DNA of 64,000 nt from Aeromicrobium sp. Root472D3 (GTDB lineage: Bacteria > Actinomycetota > Actinomycetes > Propionibacteriales > Nocardioidaceae), in assembly GCF_001426485.1 (NCBI RefSeq), contig NZ_LMET01000002.1, positions 175,722 through 239,721 on the forward strand, read 5' to 3'. Made by a program: the position numbers and the translations under genes. Below the pieces are notes generated by a model. It saw nothing but the letters and a program-made list of their open reading frames with translations. It did not search any database and was not told the DNA's origin. This document shows, piece by piece, positions 37,029 through 49,041 of the stretch; within the stretch, counting starts at the first letter, position 1, and each line of letters opens with the position of its first letter.

Positions 37029-38779
37029 CGCGCCGGAGCGTCGCCGGGGCGGTCGCGGCGGTCGTCACCGCCGCGGTGATGGCGGGCTGCGCCGGCATCC
37101 CGTCGTCGGGTCCGGTCGTCAAGGTGGCCGACGACGGCGACCTCGGCCAGAGCGCGGTGCGCTACGCGCCGGCCCGGCCCCAGCAGGGGGCGACGCCCGA
37201 GCAGGTCGTGCGCGGGTACCTCGACGCGATGCTGGCGTTCCCGTCGTCGTCGCGCACGGCGTCGGCGTTCCTCACGCCCGAGGCGGCCCGGGGGTGGGCG
37301 CCCACGTCGCAGGTGCGCGTCTACTCGCAGTCGGCGGTCTCGGCCACGCCGCAGTCGTCGGCGCGCAACGACCCGGACGAGCAGGTCGCGGGCCGCGCCA
37401 CCGTGCGGCTGGGGTTCATCGAGGAGGCGCAGCTCGACCGGCAGGGGCGCTACACCGGCGTGGGTCGCCCGCGGTCGATGTCGTACTCCCTCGAGCAGGT
37501 CGACGGCGAGTGGCGCATCACCGACCCGCAGGACGGCCTGCTGGTCACCCAGAAGTTCTTCACCGACTACTTCCGCTCGTTCGACCTCTACTTCTTCGAC
37601 CGTCCCGGGCGCCGCCTGGTGCCCGACCCGGTGTACCTCGTGGTCGGCGACCAGCTCGCGACGAGCCTGGTGTCGAGCCTGGCCGGCGGACCGGCGTCGT
37701 CGGGCCGCGAGGCCACGCGCACGTACGTGCCGTCGCGCACCGTTCTCCGACCGTCGGTGCCCGTGTCGTCGCGGGGCGTCGCCGACGTCGAGTTCACCGA
37801 CGACTTCGCCGAGCTCAGCGGGTCGGCGCGCGACCGCCTGTCGGCGCAGGTCGTGTGGACGCTCCGGCAGGTCCCCGGCATCGAGGCCGTGCAGGTCGTC
37901 GGCGGGACGACCGCGCTGTCGGCCGGCGGCGACGAGGCGCAACCCGTCCAGGCCTGGGGAGGGTTCGGTCCCAGCACGGCCCGCGGCCGGGCCTACGCCG
38001 TCGTCGACGACAGGGTCGTCGAGGTCGCCGACGGCCAGATCGAGCCGATCAGCGGGTCGTGGGGTCGCGACGCGCGCGGCGTGGAGCAGGTGGCGGTCGC
38101 CGAGTCCGGTGTCGCGGGGGTCCTGCCGGGCGGCGACGCGGTGCGGCTGACGACACGGCAGGGCACGAGACCGCGCACGATCCGCGGCAACGACCTGATC
38201 GCGCCCGACTGGGACCCCGACGGCAAGCTGTGGCTCGTCGACCGCTCGGGCGGCACCACCAGGGTCAGGATCGTCGACGGCAGCGCCGACGAGCGGGCGC
38301 TCGACGTCCGCGGTGTCGCGGGGCTGGCCGTCGACGACCTCACGATCTCGCCCGACGGCACCCGCTACGCCGTCACCGCGAGGGGAGCGGGTGGCGGGGA
38401 GCTCTACGTGGGCCGCGTGCTGCGCGACGTGACCGACCAGGTCATGGGGCTGGGCGACCCGGTGCGCGTCCCGACGACCGTCACGTCGCCGCGCTCGGCG
38501 TCGTGGTCGTCGACGACCGAGCTGTCGTTCCTCGGCGACAGCCAGGCCGGCACGCAGGTCTACCAGGTCGCGATCGACGGCTCCGCGACGACCAGCGAGG
38601 TGTCGCGCAGCGGGTCGCTGCTGCCCGACGTCGGAGCGGCCACGCTCGCGATCGGCCAGGGTCGGTCGGAGTTCCTGTACGTCACCGACCGGGACGGTGC
38701 CCTCTGGTACCTGGCGCCCGGCGGCTCGTGGCGCGTCCTCGACACCCCGCCGGTCACGGCCCTCGCGACGGGTCGCTGA
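37025..38779 (+). CDS. lpqB: Lipoprotein LpqB
   Basis: 584 residues. A lipoprotein signal ends in the lipobox VMAGC (Cys about residue 22). A GerMN domain and an LpqB beta-propeller region follow, with strands such as LTISPDGTRYAVTA. LpqB modulates the MtrAB system in Actinobacteria, and the ATGA overlap with mtrB supports cotranslation. Confidence 0.92.
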   Translation: MTRRSVAGAVAAVVTAAVMAGCAGIPSSGPVVKVADDGDLGQSAVRYAPARPQQGATPEQVVRGYLDAMLAFPSSSRTASAFLTPEAARGWAPTSQVRVYSQSAVSATPQSSARNDPDEQVAGRATVRLGFIEEAQLDRQGRYTGVGRPRSMSYSLEQVDGEWRITDPQDGLLVTQKFFTDYFRSFDLYFFDRPGRRLVPDPVYLVVGDQLATSLVSSLAGGPASSGREATRTYVPSRTVLRPSVPVSSRGVADVEFTDDFAELSGSARDRLSAQVVWTLRQVPGIEAVQVVGGTTALSAGGDEAQPVQAWGGFGPSTARGRAYAVVDDRVVEVADGQIEPISGSWGRDARGVEQVAVAESGVAGVLPGGDAVRLTTRQGTRPRTIRGNDLIAPDWDPDGKLWLVDRSGGTTRVRIVDGSADERALDVRGVAGLAVDDLTISPDGTRYAVTARGAGGGELYVGRVLRDVTDQVMGLGDPVRVPTTVTSPRSASWSSTTELSFLGDSQAGTQVYQVAIDGSATTSEVSRSGSLLPDVGAATLAIGQGRSEFLYVTDRDGALWYLAPGGSWRVLDTPPVTALATGR

Positions 38780-38837
38780 GTGCACAGGTCGGCGCCGCGG
38801 TCTGGTGCCGGGCCCGGCCGCGGGGGACGCTCGAGCG

Positions 38838-39494
38838 GTGCGCTCGCTCGTGGTCCCCGCTGCCGACCTGCTGCTCGGCGCGCGGTGCGCCGGCTGCGGG
38901 GGTCCGGCCCTCGTGCTGTGCCGCTCGTGCGGGCTGCTGGTGCGTCCCGACCCGACGCCCGTCGAGGCCGGCGACGTGCCCGCCGTGGCGGCCGGCCTCA
39001 ACGTCGGCGTGCTGCGCCGGGTCGTCGTGGCGTGGAAGGAGGAGGGCGTCACCCGGCTCACCGACGTGCTGCGCCACCACGTGGCCGCCGCCGTCGTCCC
39101 GCTCGTGCCCGACGGGGTGCCCGTGGCGATCGTGCCGGTGCCGACGTCACGGCGCAGCAGGCGACGGCGCGGCGCCGACCTCGTCGACGACGTCGCCCGC
39201 GCCGGGGCGAGGCTGCTGGCCGAGGTCGGTGTCGACGCGATCGTCGTGCAGGCCCTGACGTACACGCGCCGGACCGACGACCAGGCGGGGCTCGACGCCG
39301 CCGCACGCCGCGCGAACCTCGACGGCGCCCTGGCGGCACGCCCGCGCACCGGCTCGTCGCCCCGTCGGGTCGTGGTGGTCGACGACGTCCTGACGACCGG
39401 GGCCACGACCCGCGAGGCCGTCCGCGCGCTCTCGGCGGCGGGTCGCCCGCCCGTCGGCATCGCGGTCGTCGCGGCCACGCCGCGTCGTTCCTGA
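38838..39494 (+). CDS. ComF family phosphoribosyltransferase-like protein
   Basis: 218 residues. An N-terminal zinc-finger-like region has CAGCGG and CRSCG, and the C-terminal PRTase signature is VVVVDDVLTTGATTREA. ComF proteins take part in DNA uptake in competent bacteria; the role in Actinobacteria is unknown. The GTG at 38838 is 58 bp after lpqB. The order lpqB-comF-hpf is conserved in Actinobacteria. Confidence 0.85.
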   Translation: MRSLVVPAADLLLGARCAGCGGPALVLCRSCGLLVRPDPTPVEAGDVPAVAAGLNVGVLRRVVVAWKEEGVTRLTDVLRHHVAAAVVPLVPDGVPVAIVPVPTSRRSRRRRGADLVDDVARAGARLLAEVGVDAIVVQALTYTRRTDDQAGLDAAARRANLDGALAARPRTGSSPRRVVVVDDVLTTGATTREAVRALSAAGRPPVGIAVVAATPRRS

Positions 39495-39608
39495 GACGTG
39501 CGGATGAACTTCGGACCAATGCTGGTCCTCAGCACGAGGGTGGACTAACGTCCTAGACATGGCATGAAGCAGCGCCCCAGAAGCGTGACACCGACACGAG
39601 GAGTCCAC

Positions 39609-40238
39609 ATGGAAATTGTCGTCAACGGTCGCAACAGCGAGATCTCCGAGCGCTTCAGGGAGCACGTCGAGGAAAAGCTCCTCCGGCTCGAGAAGTACGA
39701 CGCGCGCCAGAAGATCAACCGCGTCGAGGTCGAGGTCACGCACGAGAAGAACCCGCGCCAGCACGACAAGGCGGCCAAGGTCGAGATGACGTTGCGCTCG
39801 CGCGGTCCGGCGGTGCGGGCCGAGGCGGCCTCCACCGACCAGCACTCGGCGCTCGACGCCGCGATCGACAAGCTGGAGTCCCGTCTGCGCAAGGCCGGTG
39901 ACCGCCGGCGCATCCACCACGGCGACAAGCGGCCCACGTCGGTCGCCGAGGCCACGGCCTCGCTGCCGATCGAGGACCTCGTCCTCGAGGAGCCGTCCTC
40001 GGACGAGGTGCCGTGGACCAAGGTCGGCCCGATCGACGTGCAGGGCGAGAGCCCGCTGGTCGTGCGCGAGAAGACCCACCAGGGCAGCCCGATGACGCTC
40101 GACCAGGCGCTGTACGAGATGGAGCTCGTCGGTCACGACTTCTTCCTGTTCCTCGAGAAGGACTCGATGCGCCCGAGCGTCGTCTACCTGCGCAGGGGCT
40201 ACGACTACGGGGTGATCCACCTCGATGTCGTCGAATGA
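39609..40238 (+). CDS. hpf: Long-form ribosome hibernation promoting factor
   Basis: 209 residues. The N-terminal S30AE domain starts MEIVVNGRNSEISERFREHV. A linker of about 50 residues leads to the C-terminal dimerisation domain with VVREKTHQGSPMTLDQALYE and VYLRRGYDYGVIHLD. Long HPF dimerises 70S ribosomes in stationary phase. The start is fixed by GAGGAG six bases upstream. Confidence 0.93.
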   Translation: MEIVVNGRNSEISERFREHVEEKLLRLEKYDARQKINRVEVEVTHEKNPRQHDKAAKVEMTLRSRGPAVRAEAASTDQHSALDAAIDKLESRLRKAGDRRRIHHGDKRPTSVAEATASLPIEDLVLEEPSSDEVPWTKVGPIDVQGESPLVVREKTHQGSPMTLDQALYEMELVGHDFFLFLEKDSMRPSVVYLRRGYDYGVIHLDVVE

Positions 40239-40280
40239 GTCAGACGCACAACTTCCCGTGTTCCGTGGCATGATCGACGC

Positions 40281-40943
40281 GTGACTTCCCGGGCCGACAG
40301 CATCCGCGTCCTGCTGGTCGACGACCAAGAGCTCTTCCGACGCGGCGTCAAGATGGTCCTGGGCGCCGATGACACGCTCGAGCTCGAGGAGGTCGACGAC
40401 GGCGACAAGGCACTCGAGCTGGTGGCCGAGAACCCGTTCGACATCGTGCTGCTCGACGTGCGGATGCCCGGGCGCAGCGGGGTCGAGGTCTGCGCCGCGA
40501 TCAAGCAGATCTCGCCGACGACCGGCATCATCATGCTGACGGCCAGCGACGACGAGTCCGATCTGTACGAGTCGATCCGCAGCGGCGCCTCCGGCTACCT
40601 GCTCAAGGACGGTTCCACCTACGAGCAGGTGGCCGAGGCGGTGCGGCTCGTCGCGTCCGGGCAGTCCCTCATCAGCCCCAGCATGGCGACGAAGCTGCTC
40701 GACGAGTTCGTCCAGATGTCCAAGAGCCCGGCGCCGACCACGAACCTGACGCCGCGCGAGCTCGGCGTGCTGCGGCACGTTGCCCGCGGTCTGAGCAACC
40801 GCGAGATCGCCGAGGCGCTGTTCATCAGCGAGAACACGGTCAAGAACCACATCCGCAACATCCTCGAGAAGCTGCAGATGAAGTCGCGGATGGAGGCTGC
40901 CATGTACGCCGTGCGCAGCAAGCTCGTCGACGACCTGCCGTGA
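40281..40943 (+). CDS. NarL/LuxR-type response regulator, orphan
   Basis: 220 residues. The receiver domain has [13 protein letters not shown], Asp in VLLDVRMPG and the KDG lysine. The C-terminal HTH is [20 protein letters not shown] then [17 protein letters not shown]. No histidine kinase is adjacent, so the input is unknown. CATGAT six bases before the GTG suggests a leaderless transcript. Orthologues follow hpf in related genomes, perhaps linking it to growth state. Confidence 0.88.
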   Translation: MTSRADSIRVLLVDDQELFRRGVKMVLGADDTLELEEVDDGDKALELVAENPFDIVLLDVRMPGRSGVEVCAAIKQISPTTGIIMLTASDDESDLYESIRSGASGYLLKDGSTYEQVAEAVRLVASGQSLISPSMATKLLDEFVQMSKSPAPTTNLTPRELGVLRHVARGLSNREIAEALFISENTVKNHIRNILEKLQMKSRMEAAMYAVRSKLVDDLP

Positions 40944-40962
40944 CCGTCCCTGCACGACCGGC

Positions 40963-42180
40963 GTGACCCGGCAGCTCACGGTCCTCCAGGCCCGACGCAT
41001 CGCGCTGGCCGCGCAGGGCTTCACCCGTCCTCGCCCGGGCCTCGAGCGGCCGGTCACGGCTCGCCACGTCGCGGCGGTCGTCGAACGGCTCGGCTTCTTC
41101 CAGATCGACTCGGTCAACGTGCTGCAGCGCGCGCACTACCTGCCGCTGTACTCGCGCCTCGGTCCGTACGACGTCGACCTGCTGCACCGTGCCGCGTCGC
41201 GGGCCCCCCGCCGCCTGTTCGAGTACTGGGCCCACGAGGCGGCGCTCGTCGACGTCCGGCTGTGGCAGGCGTTCCAGCTCCGCATGGAGAGCGGCGCGCG
41301 GATGTGGGGCGGCATGGACCGCATCGCCCGCGAGCGACCCGAGCTCGTCGCGTGGGTGCTCGACGAGGTGCGGTCGCGCGGGCCGCTGACGGCGCGCGAG
41401 ATCGAGCACGACGTGCCCCGCGTCCGCGACCACTGGGGCTGGAACTGGTCGGAGGTCAAGCTCGCGCTCGAGTACCTCTTCTACAAGGGGCAGGTCACCG
41501 CGGCCCGGCGCAACGCCGCGTTCGAGCGCGTCTACGACCTGCCCGAGCGCGTCATCCCGCGCGCCCGCCTCGACGAGTCGCCGATGGACGCCGCCGAGGC
41601 GCACCGGGTGCTGGTCAGCCACGCTGCCGGCGCACTGGGGGTGGGCACGATGCAGTGCCTGCGCGACTACTTCCGGATGGATCCGGCGCAGACCAGGGCT
41701 GCGGTCGAGGACCTCGTCGAGACCGGCGAGCTGCTGCCCGCGACGATCGCGGGCTGGAAGCGGCCCGCCTACCTGCACCGCGACGCCGTCCTGCCGCGCC
41801 GGGTCGCCGCCCGGGCGCTGCTGAGCCCGTTCGACCCGCTGGTGTTCGAGCGCACCCGGACCGAGCGGCTCTTCGACTTCCGCTACCGCATCGAGATCTA
41901 CGTGCCGGCCGACCAGAGGGTCCACGGCTACTACGTCCTGCCGTTCCTGCTGGGCGACCGGCTCGTGGCGCGGGTCGACCTGAAGGCCGATCGACGCGAG
42001 GGCGTCCTGGTCGTGCACGGCGCCTGGGCCGAGACGCACGCCCCCGAGAGCACGGCGGCCGAGCTCGCCGCCGAGCTGCGGCTCCTGGCCCGCTGGCTGG
42101 GTCTCGAGACCGTCGCCCCGCCCGCGAAGGGCGATCTGGCCGGGGAACTCACGGCCCGTCTGGCCTCTGGCCTAGACTGA
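40963..42180 (+). CDS. YcaQ/AlkZ-like DNA glycosylase (HTH_42 family)
   Basis: 405 residues of the winged-helix HTH_42 (DUF1006) family. [17 protein letters not shown] carries the QxD motif used by YcaQ-type glycosylases, and later YWAHEAALV and [19 protein letters not shown] are family signatures. E. coli YcaQ unhooks interstrand cross-links; Streptomyces AlkZ guards against azinomycin. A repair role is likely, a self-resistance role unproven. It starts 19 bp after the response regulator. Confidence 0.82.
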   Translation: MTRQLTVLQARRIALAAQGFTRPRPGLERPVTARHVAAVVERLGFFQIDSVNVLQRAHYLPLYSRLGPYDVDLLHRAASRAPRRLFEYWAHEAALVDVRLWQAFQLRMESGARMWGGMDRIARERPELVAWVLDEVRSRGPLTAREIEHDVPRVRDHWGWNWSEVKLALEYLFYKGQVTAARRNAAFERVYDLPERVIPRARLDESPMDAAEAHRVLVSHAAGALGVGTMQCLRDYFRMDPAQTRAAVEDLVETGELLPATIAGWKRPAYLHRDAVLPRRVAARALLSPFDPLVFERTRTERLFDFRYRIEIYVPADQRVHGYYVLPFLLGDRLVARVDLKADRREGVLVVHGAWAETHAPESTAAELAAELRLLARWLGLETVAPPAKGDLAGELTARLASGLD

Positions 42181-42241
42181 CAAGGCTTACCGTCCGCTCA
42201 GTCGCCACTGTGCGGTCCACGCCGTTCCAGGAGTGCATTTC

Positions 42242-44971
<2,730 letters not shown>

Positions 44972-44977
44972 GACCGA

Positions 44978-45053
44978 GGCCGCTTGCGGCCGAGCGTCGA
45001 AGCGCGCCAGCGAAGCGTGAGCGTCTCACGCCGAAGGCGTCGGCCTGCGAGGC
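44978..45053. terminator. Cluster of four hairpins between secA and the convergent gene
   Basis: Four small stems in a row: GGCCGC-tt-GCGGCC (44978-44991), GCGTGAG-cgt-CTCACGC (45015-45031), CGCC-gaa-GGCG (45029-45039, alternative to the previous one) and GCCT-gcg-AGGC (45043-45053). They lie between convergent genes and probably serve as a two-way terminator. A repeat-family (REP-like) origin is possible. Confidence 0.5.
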
Positions 45054-45121
45054 GTGGCAAGGGATCAAGCTCGCTCGACCCATGGTCACCTCATGGGGCG
45101 GGCGAGTTCTGTCGTCGTGCC

Positions 45122-45616
45122 TCAAGCCCAGACGAGGGCCGTGCACTTCCAGACCTTCTCGCCGCGATGCGTGGTCTGCAGCTCGAGGCGCACCGCGATG
45201 GCCCGCGAGCGGCCGCGGTGCACCATGCGCCCGGCGATCTCGGCCGCCTCGTCGTGCACCATCGCCACGTGCACCGAGACGATGCGGGCGCCCCGTCCGG
45301 AGCGGGCGCGCAACGGCACCCGGGCGTGCAGGGTGAGTCGTGCGGTGAGCTGGGCGTAGACGTCCGGGGCCATCCAGGCGGCCATCTGGCGGACGGGCCG
45401 CTCGCCCGACAGCACCTCGACGAGCGCCTGCATGAAGCGGGCGGCCCGCTCCCGGATGGCTCGCGCGTCTCCCCGTTCGACGGGGGCGGGCAGGACGGGA
45501 CTCATGCCCGGGAACGGCAGGGGGATCTGGCCCGGGGACGGTTCGACGGCTTCGGTGGTGGGTCCGGCGAAGGGCGTGACGGGCACGGGCGCGAGCAGCG
45601 TGGTCGCATTCTTCAT
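45122..45616 (-). CDS. Rv3235-family (DUF6459) protein
   Basis: 164 residues. A Pro-rich N-terminal third leads into a compact domain with RQMAAWMAPDVYAQLTAR and VWKCTALVWA at the end. This family lies near secA in Actinobacteria and has no known function. The ATG has AAGGAG upstream and overlaps the stop of the LysM gene by 4 bp. Confidence 0.8.
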   Translation of the reverse strand: MKNATTLLAPVPVTPFAGPTTEAVEPSPGQIPLPFPGMSPVLPAPVERGDARAIRERAARFMQALVEVLSGERPVRQMAAWMAPDVYAQLTARLTLHARVPLRARSGRGARIVSVHVAMVHDEAAEIAGRMVHRGRSRAIAVRLELQTTHRGEKVWKCTALVWA

Positions 45617-46236
45617 GAGGGCTCCTTCGTGGACGGCGGCACGAGCAGCTGATCCGGTCTGATCAGATCGGGGTCGGCGCCGATGACGTCGAGGTTGGCG
45701 CGGTGCCACGCGGCGGTCGCGTCGGCGACGGCGGCGTCGGACGCCTCGGAGTCCAGGGACTGCGCGGCGATCGCCCAGAGCGTGTCGCCGGGGCGCACCC
45801 GCACCTCGGCCGCGGGGCGACCGGGGGCCGGGGCGGCGGACGTCGGGTTCCGGTGGGACGTCGCGGGGGAGTCGGGCCGGTCGGGCAGCGCGAGCCCGCT
45901 GACGACGTGCCGTGGTGCGGCGGGTGCCGGCACCTGCTCGGCGTGCGCCGGCGCGATCGTGAGCGCTCCGGCCGCCCCCACGAGCAGCGCGCGTCGCAGC
46001 GCGACGGGCGTGACCGCGGTGACGACGCGGGACGACGTTCCCAGCACGACTGCCGCTGCGACCAGGAGTGTCCAGCACGCGAGGCCGAGCAGCACCAGCG
46101 AGGCCGCAGCGACCGCGGCGACCGGGAAGGACCGCTCCGTCAGGTCGGACGCCAGGGACGGCGCGGTCGGGGCCAGCAGGGCCGATGCGACGACGGAGGC
46201 CGCCACGAGGGTCCATCCGCTGGCTGAGATCCGCAT
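45613..46236 (-). CDS. LysM-domain membrane protein
   Basis: 207 residues. Three hydrophobic segments (about 8-28, 40-65 and 85-100) are followed by a Pro-rich stretch and a C-terminal LysM domain: VRVRPGDTLWAIAAQSL then HRANLDVIG and LIRPDQLLVPP. LysM binds the GlcNAc of peptidoglycan, so the domain is presumably outside. It is coupled to the Rv3235-like gene. A Shine-Dalgarno GGAG precedes the ATG. Confidence 0.82.
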   Translation of the reverse strand: MRISASGWTLVAASVVASALLAPTAPSLASDLTERSFPVAAVAAASLVLLGLACWTLLVAAAVVLGTSSRVVTAVTPVALRRALLVGAAGALTIAPAHAEQVPAPAAPRHVVSGLALPDRPDSPATSHRNPTSAAPAPGRPAAEVRVRPGDTLWAIAAQSLDSEASDAAVADATAAWHRANLDVIGADPDLIRPDQLLVPPSTKEPS

Positions 46237-46249
46237 GAGCACGCTCCGT

Positions 46250-46311
46250 GACGTTTGATGACGTTTGATAACATCGAAGTACGAAACAAGACACCTGTCA
46301 ACGTCTTGCCG
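46250..46311 (-). promoter_or_regulatory. Promoter region of the LysM gene with tandem 10-bp repeat
   Basis: Read on the plus strand, GACGTTTGAT occurs twice in direct succession (46250-46259 and 46260-46269). Further upstream on the minus strand is a TTGACA -35-like hexamer in GTTGACAGGTG, giving a TTCGAT -10-like hexamer 17 bases later. The repeat lies between the promoter and the ATG and is a candidate binding site. Confidence 0.45.
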
Positions 46312-46332
46312 CCGAGGGGTGTGGACATCCGG

Positions 46333-46338
46333 TAGCGT
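46333..46338 (+). promoter_or_regulatory. -10 element of the 167-residue protein gene
   Basis: TAGCGT ends six bases before the GTG at 46345 (leaderless pattern). Confidence 0.55.
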
Positions 46339-46344
46339 GCGGCC

Positions 46345-46848
46345 GTGCGATGGGACAGGTTGTTCGACGATCTTGAGGCGCAGGCCGAGGAGATCGAGCG
46401 CGATGAGCGTGACGCGCTCGCCGACGAGCTGCGGGACGGCGACTGGGCCGAGACGGGTTGGCGCGACCTGCTGGGCGGCGTCGTGACGCTCGAGCTGGTC
46501 GGGGGTGCACGCCTGACCGGCACGGTCACGCTCGTCAACCAGACGCTGCTCCAGGTGGCGGGCGACCGCGCCGACCACGTCGTGTCGGCGGGCGCGGTGT
46601 CCGTGGTGCACGCCGCCGAGCGACGCGCCGACGGCACGGGACGCGTCGCGGCGGCCCTCGGGTGGGGCCACGTGTTCCGCGCCCTGCGCGACGCGGGGCA
46701 GGACGTCGTGCTGCGCCTGGTCGACGGCGGCTCACGCGAGGGCGTCGTCGCGGCCGTCGGTGCCGACTTCGTGCGGGTCGTGACGCCGGCGGGGCTGGCT
46801 CAGGACGTCGTGTGGGCCGCGATCGCGGTGGTCAGCGGTCGGACGTGA
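46345..46848 (+). CDS. Actinobacterial protein of unknown function
   Basis: 167 residues. An acidic helix (1-40) leads to two repeated beta-rich segments, GGVVTLELVGGARLTGTVTL and VVLRLVDGGSREGVVAAVG, that resemble small LSm-like or tRNA-synthetase-beta-like barrels. I do not recognise a named family. It overlaps the stop of the convergent HTH gene by 17 bp. Confidence 0.6.
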   Translation: MRWDRLFDDLEAQAEEIERDERDALADELRDGDWAETGWRDLLGGVVTLELVGGARLTGTVTLVNQTLLQVAGDRADHVVSAGAVSVVHAAERRADGTGRVAAALGWGHVFRALRDAGQDVVLRLVDGGSREGVVAAVGADFVRVVTPAGLAQDVVWAAIAVVSGRT

Positions 46849-47083
46849 CGTCGTCGTCGGCCGAGGCGTCGAGCATCTCTCGGGCGTCGTGGTCGGCCCG
46901 TGCGTACTGCCGGGAGATGTAGTCCTCGAGCTGGTCGTTCTCGATGCGCCACTGGCCGCGACCGCCGATCTGGATGCCGCGCAGCTCGCCGGAGCGGACG
47001 AGCGCGTAGACCTGGCGCACCGTGACGTTGAGCACCTCGGCGACGTCCGCCAGCGTGAGGAACCGCTGGCTGGAGGAAGGCAT
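46832..47083 (-). CDS. BldC/MerR-like excisionase-fold regulator
   Basis: 83 residues. The first 60 form a winged HTH of the HTH_17/BldC type: FLTLADVAEVLNVTVRQVYA, LVRSGELRGIQIGGRGQWRI. The rest is acidic. BldC binds direct repeats at developmental genes in Streptomyces. The gene faces the CpaB-like gene with a 108-bp divergent gap, which is a possible target. Confidence 0.83.
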   Translation of the reverse strand: MPSSSQRFLTLADVAEVLNVTVRQVYALVRSGELRGIQIGGRGQWRIENDQLEDYISRQYARADHDAREMLDASADDDVTSDR

Positions 47084-47191
47084 GTGTCCAGTTTCCCATG
47101 CCCCGGTGTCAGGTGTCCGCGAGGTCGTGAGATCTGTGGACGACGCCGAGGGGGTCTGGACGGGACGCGCCGAACTCGGTAGAACCGTGCC

Positions 47192-47851
47192 ATGACGAAC
47201 TGGCGGGGGCCTGCGAGCACAGGCAGAACGGCACCACGACTGCAGATCAGACGCTGGCGCGACCCGCGCCTCGTCCTCGGGATCATGCTCGTGCTGGGCG
47301 CGACGGTGCTGGGCGCGCGCCTGGCCGCGGCGGGCGACGACCGGGTCGAGTACTGGGCCGTCGGCGACGGCGCCACGCCGGGCGACACGGTCTCGCGCGA
47401 CGACCTGCGAGCCGTCGAGGTGCGGCTTCCCGAGGGTGCCGCCGGCAACTACATCCGCACCGACGAGACGTTCGACGCGCCGCTGGAGGACCTGGTCTGG
47501 GCGCACCGGCTGACGTCCGGCTCGTTGGTGGGACGCGACGCCCTGGTCAGCCGGTCGTCGACGCCCCGCGGCGAGCTCCCGCTGAGCGTGGCCCAGGGCG
47601 CGGCGCCGTCCGACCTCGCCCACGGCGACGTCGTCGACGTCTGGGTGGGTCCGGGTCCGGGCGACGACTCCGGAGGGCCTGCCGTCCGGGTGCTCGAGGG
47701 CGTGCGGGTGCTGCGCACCGGTGGCGACGCCGTCGCGGCGGGCGGGTCGCTGGCCCGGACGGTGCTGGTCGACGTCGACCAGGACCGGCTCGGCACCGAG
47801 GTCGTCAGCGCCGTCGCGACGGGGCACGTCACCCTCGTCAGGATCGTCTGA
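47192..47851 (+). CDS. SAF-domain (CpaB/RcpC-like) membrane protein
   Basis: 219 residues. A basic N-terminus, one TM helix (LVLGIMLVLGATVLGARLAA), then an SAF domain with GDTVSRDDLRAVEVRLPE and LTSGSLVGRDALV. CpaB/RcpC proteins are part of Flp (Tad) pilus assembly. It begins a pair with the CpaE-like gene, which starts 1 bp after its stop. Confidence 0.75.
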   Translation: MTNWRGPASTGRTAPRLQIRRWRDPRLVLGIMLVLGATVLGARLAAAGDDRVEYWAVGDGATPGDTVSRDDLRAVEVRLPEGAAGNYIRTDETFDAPLEDLVWAHRLTSGSLVGRDALVSRSSTPRGELPLSVAQGAAPSDLAHGDVVDVWVGPGPGDDSGGPAVRVLEGVRVLRTGGDAVAAGGSLARTVLVDVDQDRLGTEVVSAVATGHVTLVRIV

Positions 47852-47852
47852 C

Positions 47853-49001
47853 GTGGACGTCGTGATCGCGGCCGGCGGCGCCGCGTGGGAGGAGCCGGCG
47901 ATCCGCGAGGTCGAGGCGTCCACGGCGCTGCGCCTCGCCCGCCGGTGCGTCGACGTCGCCGACCTGCTCGCGATCGCGCACACCGGGCGCGCCGCCGCCG
48001 CGATCGTCTCGGTCGATCTCGCGGGGCTCGACGTCGACACGGTCGCGCGCCTGCGGGGCGACGGCATCGAGGTCGTGACGATCGGGCCCGCCACCGAGCG
48101 GGTCGCCGCGCTCGGCATCGCCCGCACGCTGCGCCTCGGCGACCTCGACGAGCTCGCTCGTGAGCAGTGGACGCCGCCCGCCCCGGACGCCGCACGTCGC
48201 GCGCCGCTCGTCGCCGTCTGGGGGCCCGGAGGGGCGCCCGGGCGCAGCACCGTAGCCCTGGGCCTGGCATCGTCCGCCGCGGCCCGCGGCGTCGACACGG
48301 TCCTCGTCGACGCCGACACCCACGGCGGTGCCCTGGGCCAGATGCTCAGCGTGCTCGACGACGTCAGCGGCCTCGTGGCCGCGTGCCGGGCCGCCAACAA
48401 CGGACGCGCGAGCGAGGTCGCCGACCACCTGCTCCGGATCGACCCGTCGCTGCGGCTGCTGACCGGGCTGCCGCGGGCCGACATGTGGTCGCAGGTGCGC
48501 ACCGCGGCGATGCAGGTCGTGCTCGACGAGCTGCGCGACCGGTCGCAGCTGGTGGTCGTCGACGTCGGCGCGCCGATCGAGACGGCGCCGGGACCGGGGC
48601 CGTCTCGCCACCAGACGACCCGGCAGGTGCTCGAGTCGGCCGACGTCGTCGTGGTCGTCGGGCGGCCCGATCCCGTCGGGCTGTCACGCCTCGTCCGCTC
48701 GGTCCACGAGCTCGCGGAGGCCCTCCCGGACGTCCGGCCCGTCGTGGTCGTCAACCAGATGCGCTCGACGCTCGGCTGGCACGAGCGCGAGGTCCGCGCG
48801 ACGGTGCTGCGCCTGGCCGGTGTCGAGCCCGTCGTCCACCTGCCGCACGACCAGTCGGGCCTCGACCTGGCCGCCGTCAGCGGTCGCAGCCCGCGCGAGG
48901 CGGCCCCGTCGTCGCCGTTCGTGGCCCGCGTCGAGGTGCTGACGTCGCACGTGCTCGACCGGCTCGTCTCGCCCGACGCGCTCGCGGGGTCGACCCACTG
49001 A
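47853..49001 (+). CDS. CpaE/TadZ-like P-loop ATPase
   Basis: 382 residues. An N-terminal receiver-like region of about 120 residues lacks the usual phosphoacceptor. The ParA/MinD-type ATPase has a deviant P-loop GPGGAPGRSTVALGLAS with Arg in the usual Lys position, VLVDADTHGG, and VVVDVGAPIE. CpaE/TadZ positions pilus machinery at the pole or septum. The Arg substitution is common in actinobacterial relatives by my recollection; ATP turnover is uncertain. The interrupted cpaF gene 12 kb away would be its functional partner. Confidence 0.75.
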   Translation: MDVVIAAGGAAWEEPAIREVEASTALRLARRCVDVADLLAIAHTGRAAAAIVSVDLAGLDVDTVARLRGDGIEVVTIGPATERVAALGIARTLRLGDLDELAREQWTPPAPDAARRAPLVAVWGPGGAPGRSTVALGLASSAAARGVDTVLVDADTHGGALGQMLSVLDDVSGLVAACRAANNGRASEVADHLLRIDPSLRLLTGLPRADMWSQVRTAAMQVVLDELRDRSQLVVVDVGAPIETAPGPGPSRHQTTRQVLESADVVVVVGRPDPVGLSRLVRSVHELAEALPDVRPVVVVNQMRSTLGWHEREVRATVLRLAGVEPVVHLPHDQSGLDLAAVSGRSPREAAPSSPFVARVEVLTSHVLDRLVSPDALAGSTH

Positions 49002-49041
49002 CCCGGTGGTAACTTCTCTGCAAGTCGTCTTGAGGAGAGTC

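Noticed and set aside
47853..49001. Treating the Arg in the CpaE-like P-loop as an inactivating mutation worth a finding
   Set aside because: Arg-type P-loops occur in relatives as far as I recall, so this is not clearly unusual.
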